Below are positions 22,605 to 30,285 of a stretch of 45,106 nt of DNA, piece after piece (within the stretch, counting starts at the first letter, position 1; the number at the start of each line of letters is the position of its first letter). Source of the stretch: Allorhizobium borbori (GTDB taxonomy: Bacteria; Pseudomonadota; Alphaproteobacteria; Rhizobiales; Rhizobiaceae); the NCBI RefSeq assembly GCF_014196535.1, contig NZ_JACIDU010000023.1, positions 1 through 45,106 of the forward strand. The letters run 5' to 3'. A program made the translations under genes and the position numbers. The notes beneath the pieces are model-generated. The model searched no databases. It saw only the letters and a list, made by a program, of their open reading frames with translations, and was not told the DNA's origin.

Positions 22605-24059
22605 ATGCTTAAGCTGAATAATCCAGATTTACTGCGTAATGCGTGTCTTGTCGCGGGAGAATGGGTTCGCGCGGGCAGTGGCGAGACGATTATCGTCACC
22701 AATCCGGCTAACGGCGAGATTGTTGGTGAGGTTCCCTCGCTGGCAGCCGACGAGATCGAGCAGGCGGTTGACGCCGCGCAGAAGGCGTTCACCACCTGGA
22801 GCCGCCTCGCCGCGAAGGATCGTTCGGCAGCCCTGCGCCGCTGGTTCGATCTGATGGTGGCCCATGCCGACGATCTGGCGGCGCTGATGACCGCCGAACA
22901 GGGCAAGCCGTTGGCAGAGGCAAGAGGCGAGGCGCTCTATGCGGCGTCCTTCGTCGAATGGTTTGCCGAAGAAGGCAAGCGCATCTACGGCGACACGATC
23001 CCCGCTCCGACCAATGACAAACGCCTGATCGTGCTCAAGCAGCCGATCGGCGTCTGCGCCGCCATCACGCCCTGGAACTTTCCGGCGGCGATGATTACCC
23101 GCAAGGCTGCACCGGCGCTTGCCGCTGGCTGCACGATGATCGTCAAACCTGCGGAACAGACCCCGCTGACGGCGCTGGCGCTCGGCGTTCTCGCCATCAA
23201 GGCCGGTATTCCCGCGGGCGTTTTCCAGGTCGTGACAGGCAAGGCCCGCGAAATCGGCGGCGTGCTGACCGGCAGTGATGTCATTCGCAAGCTGTCCTTC
23301 ACGGGGTCCACCGAGGTTGGCCGCATCCTCATGGCGCAGTCGGCGCCCACCATCAAGAAGCTGTCGCTGGAGCTTGGCGGCAATGCACCCTTCATTGTGT
23401 TCGATGATGCCGATCTGGATGCTGCGGTCGAAGGCGCCATCGCCTCGAAATATCGTAACGCCGGGCAGACATGTGTCTGCTCCAACCGGCTTTACGTTCA
23501 GGCTGGCGTCTATGATGCCTTTGCCGAAAAGCTTGCCGCCCGCGTGGCGGCCCTGCCCGTAGGCGTCGGCACCGAGGCCGGCGTTCTGATCGGCCCGCTG
23601 ATCGATGGCGACGCGATCGCCAAGGTGGAATCCCACGTCGCGGACGCTGTGTCCAAGGGCGCGAAGATCGTCACCGGCGGCAAGCGTCATGCGCTCGGTG
23701 GAACATTCTTCGAACCGACGGTGTTGACCGGTACGACCCAGGACATGAAGATCGCCCGCGAGGAGACCTTCGGTCCTGTTGCTCCGCTGTTCCGTTTCGA
23801 GACCGAGGAGGAGGTCGTGGCTATGGCCAACGACACGGAATTCGGTCTTGCCGCCTATTTCTACACGGAGAATGTGCGCCGCACCTGGCGGGTGGCCGAA
23901 GCCTTGGAATACGGCATGGTGGGTCACAATACCGGCCTCATTTCCAACGAGGTTGCCCCCTTTGGTGGTGTGAAGCAGTCGGGCCTCGGGCGGGAAGGCT
24001 CCCGCTACGGCATCGAGGAATATATTGAAATGAAATACCTGTGCTCGGCCATCGGCTGA
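22605..24059 (+). CDS. blcA: Succinate-semialdehyde dehydrogenase (BlcA/GabD-type)
   Basis: A 484-residue aldehyde dehydrogenase from ATG 22605, with GGAGGAG seven bases upstream; an upstream in-frame ATG at 22560 would lie inside the operator. CAAITPWNFPAAMITRKAAP and FTGSTEVGR are cofactor-binding stretches. The general base Glu is in LSLELGGNAPFIVFDDADLD and the nucleophile in NAGQTCVCSNR, with Cys at residues 290 and 292 as in GabD. It oxidises succinate semialdehyde to succinate with NAD(P). It is the first gene of the lactone operon and completes the route gamma-butyrolactone, 4-hydroxybutyrate, succinate semialdehyde, succinate. Confidence 0.9.
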   Translation: MLKLNNPDLLRNACLVAGEWVRAGSGETIIVTNPANGEIVGEVPSLAADEIEQAVDAAQKAFTTWSRLAAKDRSAALRRWFDLMVAHADDLAALMTAEQGKPLAEARGEALYAASFVEWFAEEGKRIYGDTIPAPTNDKRLIVLKQPIGVCAAITPWNFPAAMITRKAAPALAAGCTMIVKPAEQTPLTALALGVLAIKAGIPAGVFQVVTGKAREIGGVLTGSDVIRKLSFTGSTEVGRILMAQSAPTIKKLSLELGGNAPFIVFDDADLDAAVEGAIASKYRNAGQTCVCSNRLYVQAGVYDAFAEKLAARVAALPVGVGTEAGVLIGPLIDGDAIAKVESHVADAVSKGAKIVTGGKRHALGGTFFEPTVLTGTTQDMKIAREETFGPVAPLFRFETEEEVVAMANDTEFGLAAYFYTENVRRTWRVAEALEYGMVGHNTGLISNEVAPFGGVKQSGLGREGSRYGIEEYIEMKYLCSAIG

Positions 24060-24086
24060 GCCCTGTCTTTCCCGGGAGGAAACGAG

Positions 24087-25247
24087 ATGACCATCAATCC
24101 CTTTGAGTTCAGAACCGTACCGTCCATGGAGGTCGCCTGGGGCGGTGCCCAGCGGCTCGGCGAGATCCTTGCCCAGCGCTTTACAGCCCGTAAAGCGCTC
24201 CTCGTCACCGATGCCGGTCTCGTCAAGGCCGGGCTGATTGCACCGATCATCGAGAAGATGAAGGTTGCCGGCTTTGCCGTCACCATCTTCGACAAGGTGG
24301 TCGCCGATCCGCCGGAACAGGTGCTGTACGAATGCGTCGACATCGCCAAGGGCGCGGGCGTCGATATCGTCATCGGCCTTGGCGGCGGCTCCTCGCTCGA
24401 CATCGCCAAGCTTGTCGCCATCCTCACCGTGTCCGAGCAGAAGCTGTCGGATATGTACGGCATTGGCAATGTGAAGGGTTCGCGCCTGCCCATGGTGCTG
24501 ATCCCCACCACCGCCGGCACCGGTTCGGAAGTCACGAACATTTCGATCATCACCACCGGCGAAACCACCAAGATGGGTGTCGTTTCCCCGCAGCTCTATG
24601 CCGACTTCGTGCTGCTCGATGCCGAACTGACCGTTGGTCTGCCGACGCTTCACACGGCCGCGACCGGTATCGATGCCATGGTGCACGCCATCGAAGCCTA
24701 TACCAGCAAGCACAAGAAGAACCCGCTTTCGGATGCGCTGGCCCGCGAGGCGCTGCGCCTGCTCGGCTCCAACCTCATTGCCGCCTGCAAGGACGGCACG
24801 AACCGCGCGGCCCGTGAAGGCATGCTTCTCGGCGCAACGCTTGCCGGCCAGGCCTTCGCAAACTCACCGGTTGCCGCCGTGCACGCGCTCGCCTATCCGC
24901 TGGGCGGCCATTACCATGTGCCGCACGGTCTTTCCAACGCGCTGATGCTCGGTCCGGTGCTTCGCTATAACGCCAAGGCCGCCGCCTCCCTTTATGCCGA
25001 GCTGGCCGACGTCATGGGCGTGCCGGGCACCGGCGATGCGGTGGCGCGTTCCAACGCCTTCGTCGAGCACATGCAGGCGCTGATGGATGAAAGTGGCGCA
25101 CCGCGCCGCCTGCGCGATGTCGGCGTGACCGACAACACCCTCGCCATGCTGGCCGCCGACGCGATGAAGCAGACCCGCCTGCTCGTCAACAATCCCGTGG
25201 AGGTTGGCGAGGAGGACGCTCTCAACCTTTACCGCGAGGCGTTCTGA
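24087..25247 (+). CDS. blcB: Iron-containing alcohol dehydrogenase, 4-hydroxybutyrate dehydrogenase (BlcB-like)
   Basis: A 386-residue group III (iron-type) alcohol dehydrogenase. NAD-binding GLGGGSSLDIAK and IPTTAGTGSEVTN are present. The metal site is expected in AATGIDAMVHAIEAYTS (Asp, His) and in YPLGGHYHVPHGLSNA (two His). The start follows GGGAGGA. In the blc operon this enzyme oxidises 4-hydroxybutyrate to succinate semialdehyde. Related mammalian ADHFE1 does the same by transferring hydride to 2-oxoglutarate, so an electron acceptor other than NAD cannot be excluded. It lies 27 bases after blcA. Confidence 0.88.
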   Translation: MTINPFEFRTVPSMEVAWGGAQRLGEILAQRFTARKALLVTDAGLVKAGLIAPIIEKMKVAGFAVTIFDKVVADPPEQVLYECVDIAKGAGVDIVIGLGGGSSLDIAKLVAILTVSEQKLSDMYGIGNVKGSRLPMVLIPTTAGTGSEVTNISIITTGETTKMGVVSPQLYADFVLLDAELTVGLPTLHTAATGIDAMVHAIEAYTSKHKKNPLSDALAREALRLLGSNLIAACKDGTNRAAREGMLLGATLAGQAFANSPVAAVHALAYPLGGHYHVPHGLSNALMLGPVLRYNAKAAASLYAELADVMGVPGTGDAVARSNAFVEHMQALMDESGAPRRLRDVGVTDNTLAMLAADAMKQTRLLVNNPVEVGEEDALNLYREAF

Positions 25248-25295
25248 GCGAACGCTTCGCAGCTATCAACCGTTCACCAACCGGGAGGATCAAAC

Positions 25296-26087
25296 GTGAC
25301 GGACATCAGACTTTACATGCTTCAGTCGGGCACCCTGAAATGCAAGGTGCACAACATCAAGATGAATGAAGGCAACGGGGCCGATTACGAAATCCCCGTT
25401 CCGTTCTTCCTCATCACCCATCCGAAGGGCCACACGATCATCGATGGCGGCAATGCCATCGAGGTCGCCACCGATCCGCGCGGCTACTGGGGTGGCATCT
25501 GTGACGTCTACCAGCCGGTTCTCGACAAGAACATGGGTTGCGTCGATCAGGTGAAGGCTCTCGGCCTTGATCCGGCCGATGTGAAATATGTCGTGCAGTC
25601 GCACCTGCACCTCGACCACACCGGCGCCATCGGCCGCTTCCCCAATGCCACGCACATCGTCCAGCGCTGCGAATATGAATATGCCTTCACGGCAGACTGG
25701 TTCGCTGCCGGCGGTTACATCCGCAAGGACTTCGACCGTCCGGGCCTGAAGTGGCAGTTCCTGAACGGCAATGTGGACGACTATTACGACGTCTACGGCG
25801 ACGGCACGCTGACGACCATCTTCACGCCGGGCCATGCACCGGGCCACCAGTCCTTCCTCGTGCGTCTGCCCAACAGCAAGCCGCTGCTTTTGACCATCGA
25901 CGCCGCCTATACGACGGATCACTGGAACGAAAAGTCGCTTCCCGGCTTCCTCGCGTCCACCATCGATACCGTTCGTTCGGTGCAGAAGCTGCGCACCATT
26001 GCAGCCCGCGAAGACGCCATCGTCGTCACTGGCCATGACCCGGATGCCTGGTCGTCCTTCAAGCATGCTCCGGAATACTATAGCTGA
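25296..26087 (+). CDS. blcC: Gamma-butyrolactone / N-acyl-homoserine lactone lactonase (BlcC/AttM)
   Basis: A 263-residue metallo-beta-lactamase-fold lactonase starting at GTG behind GGGAGG. The dinuclear zinc site HLHLDH spans residues 103-108, and further ligands lie in TPGHAPGHQ, TIDAAYT and VTGHDPD. The sequence from MTDIRLYMLQSGTLKCKVHN onward matches what I remember of Agrobacterium AttM/BlcC almost throughout. The enzyme opens gamma-butyrolactone to 4-hydroxybutyrate and also hydrolyses acyl-homoserine lactones, so it can quench quorum-sensing signals. It is the last gene of the operon, followed by a hairpin at 26125. Confidence 0.93.
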   Translation: MTDIRLYMLQSGTLKCKVHNIKMNEGNGADYEIPVPFFLITHPKGHTIIDGGNAIEVATDPRGYWGGICDVYQPVLDKNMGCVDQVKALGLDPADVKYVVQSHLHLDHTGAIGRFPNATHIVQRCEYEYAFTADWFAAGGYIRKDFDRPGLKWQFLNGNVDDYYDVYGDGTLTTIFTPGHAPGHQSFLVRLPNSKPLLLTIDAAYTTDHWNEKSLPGFLASTIDTVRSVQKLRTIAAREDAIVVTGHDPDAWSSFKHAPEYYS

Positions 26088-26124
26088 TCTTGGATCGGCG
26101 ACGATGAAACGGTGATGAGTATGG

Positions 26125-26152
26125 CGGGGCCTGGTTTTCGGATCAGGCCCCG
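26125..26152. terminator. Hairpin after blcC
   Basis: CGGGGCCTG (26125-26133) and CAGGCCCCG (26144-26152) form a perfect 9-bp stem with a ten-base loop, between the convergent blcC and LysR genes. No long T-run follows on either side. It may act in both directions. Confidence 0.6.
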
Positions 26153-26274
26153 TCATGCTTTGGTTCAGTGAGCTTGCGTGCAGCGCAGCGTGTTCGTCGG
26201 AAAGCTCGTGTCTGCATATTCAGGAGCGTGCGAAGCTGACGGGTCGTGAACGGCGGCGGTTCGGGTGAGATTTG

Positions 26275-27177
26275 TTACTCGGTCAGAAATTCGATAAATC
26301 TTTCAGCGATATGGGAGATAGTCCGTTTAGCCGAACGCACGATGTAGAGCGACCGGGAGAGGTCCAGATCTTCGATCCTGACAAATGCGATGGATGTGTC
26401 ATTGAACAGCAGAACAGCTTCGCGGGGCAGCAGTGCCACGCCAACCCCGGCGCGGATCAGGCACAGTTGCGCGATGGTGGAGTGCGCTTTGAGGCAGCCC
26501 TGGTGGAAGGCCGCCGGAAGGGAAGGGTGCGATGACAGCAACCGTGCGGTGCCGGTGTTTTCATCCAGATGAATGAGGCTATCCGGGTCGATGTCTTGCA
26601 GGCGTATGGAGCCCGCCTTCATAGCAAGGGGATGATCGATCCGGCACGCCAGACCAAACGGGTCCGTGCTTATCTCCGTCTGCAGAAGGTCCGTCGAGGA
26701 GCCGGCGCGACCGGCGATGGCAATATCCAATGTCCCCTCGGAAACAAGGGCCGCAAGGCGTTCGGCAATATCGTCGTGCAGCGTGATGGTGACAGAGGGG
26801 TAGGCCTTTCTGAACGTCGCGATGGCGGGCGCAACAATTCCCGAAATCGCAGACGGGGATGCGCCGATGGCCAGTGAGCCGTGTTCCAGCCGGGCGCTTT
26901 GCCGCAGGTGAGACAAGGCCCTGTCAAAGCTCTCGATCAGCGGGCGGGTTTCCTCCAGATACCGAAGGCCCGGCGCGGTTGGTCGGGGTGGTCTCAGGCG
27001 TCTGTCGAAAAGCGCCAGTCCGGCAGCCTCTTCCAGTTGCCGAACAGTTTCCGTCAACACCGAGGGGACGACACCGAGGCTTTCTGCGGCGCGCGCGAAT
27101 GAGCCTTCCCGCCAGATGGCGTGAATGGCGCGCAGGTGCCGCAAATTCACATTCGTGTTTTCCGAATTTATTTTCAT
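26275..27177 (-). CDS. LysR-family transcription regulator
   Basis: A 300-residue regulator. The N-terminal helix-turn-helix is LRHLRAIHAIWREGSFARAA with ESLGVVPSVLTETVRQLEEA; the C-terminal periplasmic-binding-like effector domain follows from about residue 95. It is divergent from the FAD/Fe-S oxidoreductase at 27243 with a 65-bp gap, the usual arrangement of a LysR regulator and its target. ATTCG-N7-CGAAT at 27151-27167, inside its own first codons, is a possible binding site. The inducer is unknown; a 2-hydroxy acid would fit the target gene. Confidence 0.87.
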   Translation of the reverse strand: MKINSENTNVNLRHLRAIHAIWREGSFARAAESLGVVPSVLTETVRQLEEAAGLALFDRRLRPPRPTAPGLRYLEETRPLIESFDRALSHLRQSARLEHGSLAIGASPSAISGIVAPAIATFRKAYPSVTITLHDDIAERLAALVSEGTLDIAIAGRAGSSTDLLQTEISTDPFGLACRIDHPLAMKAGSIRLQDIDPDSLIHLDENTGTARLLSSHPSLPAAFHQGCLKAHSTIAQLCLIRAGVGVALLPREAVLLFNDTSIAFVRIEDLDLSRSLYIVRSAKRTISHIAERFIEFLTE

Positions 27178-27242
27178 GATTTTCTAATTTTACGAATGTC
27201 CGTTGTGTGGTTCAAGGGGTCTCAAAGGAAAGAGGGTAGGTG

Positions 27243-30071
27243 ATGTTTCACGAGACGAATGACCGCATTTCCGGTCTGATGCAGGCGCTTGTTGTGGCGG
27301 GCTTTCGCGGTGAGATCGAGAGGAACAGCGCCTTGCGGGCGGCGATGTCGACCGACAACTCCGTCTACCAGATCTTTCCCGATCTTGTTGTCGCGCCGCG
27401 CGATGCTGCGGATGTCGTCTGTCTCCAGGCGGTTCTCGACAGGCCGGAATTTGCAGGCACGAGCCTGACGGCGCGTGGCGGCGGCACGGGCACGAACGGA
27501 CAGAGCCTGAACCGCGGTGTCATCCTCGATTTTCGCAGGCATATGAACCGGCTTCTGGACGTTAATGTCGAGCAGCAATGGGCTGAAGTCGAGCCGGGAA
27601 TTGTTCTGGACGATCTCAATGAGAAGCTGCTTCCGCATGGCTTGTTCTTCGCACCGGAAACATCCACCTCGACCCGCTGCACGGTGGGCGGCATGGTCTC
27701 GACCGATGCTTCCGGCAAGGGATCGCGTGTGTATGGAAAGACGTCGGACAATATCGTCGGCATCGAAATCGCCCGCGGGCAGGGGTTGGTCGCTTCCTTC
27801 GAGCCGACACCGGACTGGGCAAAGCCCATGCTGGCGGCGGCTGAAAAGGCGGCCCGGACAGGACGTGACGCGTTCATAGCCAACACGCCCAGGCTGAACC
27901 GTCGCTTCACCGGCTACGATCTTGAACGCGCCTGTCCGGAGACGGGCGGTTTCGAATGGTGGCGGCTCTTCCTCGGCGCGGAGGGAACGCTCGGGCCGAT
28001 GACCCGCATTCGCGTCCATTTGCGCCGCATCGAAACGGAAAAGCGTTTGATCGTCGCCGGCTTCGACAGTTTTCGCGACGCCCTGTCCGCCGCCATGCCT
28101 TTGATGGAGGATGAGCCGACGGCCGTCGAGGTCATGGACGAGCGCGTTCAGCAATTGGCGCAGGAGGCCGGGATCCTCGCGCGCCTGCCGGAAGCCCTGC
28201 GGCCGAAGGGCGAGGGCCGCGTGGCCTACGTCTTCGTCGAGTTCAACGGTGACGATGCCGCTTTGCTCGACCGGCGCGTCCTCCAGTGTCGCGAGCACCT
28301 TGCCAGATTACCCGGCATTGGCGCGGTCTATGTGGCTGGGGACAAGACGGAAATCCGCGATCTCTGGGCAATCCGGTCGGCGGGCGTCGGTCTTCTGGGC
28401 AAGGTCGATGGGCTGGCGCGCCCGGTCGCCTTCGTCGAGGATTGCGTTGTCCCTCCGGAAAATCTCACGCCTTTTGTGGACGAGTTCCTGGCCGTGCTGA
28501 CTGCAAACGGCCTCGGCTTTGGCATGTATGGCCATGTCGATGTCGGCTGCCTGCATATCCGCCCGGCGCTCGACATTGACCGGCAGGCCGACCGCGACAA
28601 ACTCGCCGGCATCTCCCGCAGTGTCTTTGACCTGACCCGCAAATATGGCGGGATTTTCTGGGGTGAGCACGGTAAGGGCGTGCGCGGTGCGTTTCTGGCG
28701 GAATGGATCGGTGCGGACGCTTACAAGGCCCTGCAGGGCGTGAAGGCCGCGTTCGATCCCGGCGAGCGCTACAATCCCGGCAAGCTTGTCGTTAATGGCG
28801 GCGAGATCATGGGCATCGCCACCACGAACTTTCGCCCTTTCAATGCGCAGGAGGGCGATGCGCTGGAACGGGCCTTTCGGTGTAACGGCAATGCGCAGTG
28901 TCTGAGCTATCAGGCGGCGACGCCGATGTGTCCCTCCTTCAAGGCAAGCGCCGATGTGCGCCACTCGCCAAAGGGCCGGGCTGACGCGTTACGGGCCTGG
29001 AAGGCCGCCCGTGATCGCGGCGCGCCCGATCAGGTGATGGAAGACGACCTGATGGGCGTTCTCGATACCTGCCTCGGCTGCAAGGCCTGTGCATCGACCT
29101 GTCCCGTTCAGGTCGATGTTCCGCACATGCGCGCGGCCTTTTACGCGGATTACTTCAGCCGTCATGCCCGGCCTCTCGCCGACAGGCTGACGCTTCTGGC
29201 CGAGCGGTTCGCACCCCTCACGGCTAAGATGACGCCATTCATCCGGCCCTTCTGGCCGCTGGCGCGCAAGGTTGCCGCCACCGTGATGCAGGCGGTCGAC
29301 CTGCCGGAAACCCTTGCCCGTCCGCAGCCCGGCAGGGACCGCATTGCGCTTGACGCTCTTGGTCGACCGTTGCCGGAAGGGACGGTGCTGCTCTGGCAGG
29401 ACTGGTTCACGGCGCTGTTTGATGAAGCCCTGCAGCGGGATGCGCTGGCGGGCTTCAGGGCGCTGGGTTATCGACCTCTTCTGGTCGAGATGCTGCCGGC
29501 AGGAAAAGCGGCCTTGAACCTTGGCGATCTCGCAGGCTTTCGTGAGCAGGGCGCGCGGTTGGCGGATGCGCTTCAGCGTGCCTCGGCTTCTGGCGTGCCG
29601 ATGATCGGGCTCGATCCGGCCTTCGTGATGATGCTGAAGCAGGACTATCCGAAATACGGCTTTGCCGTTGGGCAAATTCTTTCTCCGCAGGAGTTTCTGA
29701 GTCGTGAGATCTCCGGGGGCAAATCCTTGCCAAAGGCCGCTGCAGGCGTCTCGGCCAAATTGCTGAACCACTGTACGGAAGCGACGGCGAGACCCGGTTC
29801 CGGATCGGAATGGAAGGCGGTGTTCAAGGCGATCGGCGTCGCACTCGAAGCGCCCGCTACGGGTTGTTGCGGCATGGCGGGTCTGTTCGGTCATCAGGAA
29901 CGCCACCAGGCAGTTTCCCGCAAGCTGTTCGATCTCTCCTGGCGCCGGCACATGGATGACGAAAAGCCGGTGATCGCCACGGGCTTCTCGTGCCGGTGCC
30001 AGAGCGAGCGGTTGGCCGGGCGAGACATCCAGCATCCCCTCGGACTTGTTGCAGCGGTGCTGCGACGCTGA
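27243..30071 (+). CDS. FAD-linked oxidase with Fe-S domain, D-2-hydroxyglutarate dehydrogenase-like (YdiJ type)
   Basis: A 942-residue protein from ATG 27243, which directly follows a GTG; AGAGGGTAGG is upstream. The N-terminal FAD_binding_4 domain has LTARGGGTGTNGQSLNRGV near residue 79 and ETSTSTRCTVGGMVSTDASG. The FAD-oxidase C-terminal domain includes MYGHVDVGCLHIRPAL and FWGEHGKGVRG. A ferredoxin-like part has CNGNAQCLSYQ...PMCP and CLGCKACASTCPVQVD (near residue 610). The tail ends in an ATGCCGMAG CCG-type motif. It should oxidise a D-2-hydroxy acid at the inner membrane face, passing electrons to quinone or a carrier. D-2-hydroxyglutarate is the best guess, D-lactate an alternative. 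YdiJ is slightly longer. Confidence 0.85.
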   Translation: MFHETNDRISGLMQALVVAGFRGEIERNSALRAAMSTDNSVYQIFPDLVVAPRDAADVVCLQAVLDRPEFAGTSLTARGGGTGTNGQSLNRGVILDFRRHMNRLLDVNVEQQWAEVEPGIVLDDLNEKLLPHGLFFAPETSTSTRCTVGGMVSTDASGKGSRVYGKTSDNIVGIEIARGQGLVASFEPTPDWAKPMLAAAEKAARTGRDAFIANTPRLNRRFTGYDLERACPETGGFEWWRLFLGAEGTLGPMTRIRVHLRRIETEKRLIVAGFDSFRDALSAAMPLMEDEPTAVEVMDERVQQLAQEAGILARLPEALRPKGEGRVAYVFVEFNGDDAALLDRRVLQCREHLARLPGIGAVYVAGDKTEIRDLWAIRSAGVGLLGKVDGLARPVAFVEDCVVPPENLTPFVDEFLAVLTANGLGFGMYGHVDVGCLHIRPALDIDRQADRDKLAGISRSVFDLTRKYGGIFWGEHGKGVRGAFLAEWIGADAYKALQGVKAAFDPGERYNPGKLVVNGGEIMGIATTNFRPFNAQEGDALERAFRCNGNAQCLSYQAATPMCPSFKASADVRHSPKGRADALRAWKAARDRGAPDQVMEDDLMGVLDTCLGCKACASTCPVQVDVPHMRAAFYADYFSRHARPLADRLTLLAERFAPLTAKMTPFIRPFWPLARKVAATVMQAVDLPETLARPQPGRDRIALDALGRPLPEGTVLLWQDWFTALFDEALQRDALAGFRALGYRPLLVEMLPAGKAALNLGDLAGFREQGARLADALQRASASGVPMIGLDPAFVMMLKQDYPKYGFAVGQILSPQEFLSREISGGKSLPKAAAGVSAKLLNHCTEATARPGSGSEWKAVFKAIGVALEAPATGCCGMAGLFGHQERHQAVSRKLFDLSWRRHMDDEKPVIATGFSCRCQSERLAGRDIQHPLGLVAAVLRR

Positions 30072-30078
30072 CCGGCCC

Positions 30079-30107
30079 GGTCGGGTGAGGGGGCGCCCCA
30101 CCCGACC
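30079..30107 (+). terminator. Hairpin after the FAD/Fe-S oxidoreductase
   Basis: GGTCGGGTGAGGGG pairs with CCCCACCCGACC with one bulge across a short GCG loop, eight bases after the stop at 30071. It is GC-rich and stable but lacks a T-run. Confidence 0.5.
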
Positions 30108-30150
30108 CGTGCCACGGATGAGCACGGTTGGCGAACCGTTTGGTGGCCGG

Positions 30151-30176
30151 ATGAAGCATGAGAAAGCATGCTTCAT
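30151..30176. promoter_or_regulatory. 10-bp-arm palindrome upstream of the GGDEF-EAL gene
   Basis: ATGAAGCATG (30151-30160) and CATGCTTCAT (30167-30176) are perfect inverted arms with a six-base spacer, 110 bp before the start at 30286. It could be a regulator site or an RNA hairpin; no T-run follows, so a terminator is less likely. Confidence 0.4.
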
Positions 30177-30285
30177 GCCGCTTCCGGGATACCTTGCTGA
30201 ATCGATACGCCAAATTAACTTCAGCACCCGCATACAATACTGCGAAAAATGGGATTAACGGCACCAGACAGAGGACTTGGCCAGG

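Noticed and set aside
22629-24713. A 694-codon minus-strand open frame
   Set aside because: Antisense to blcA and blcB; no domain and no start signal, a product of codon bias.
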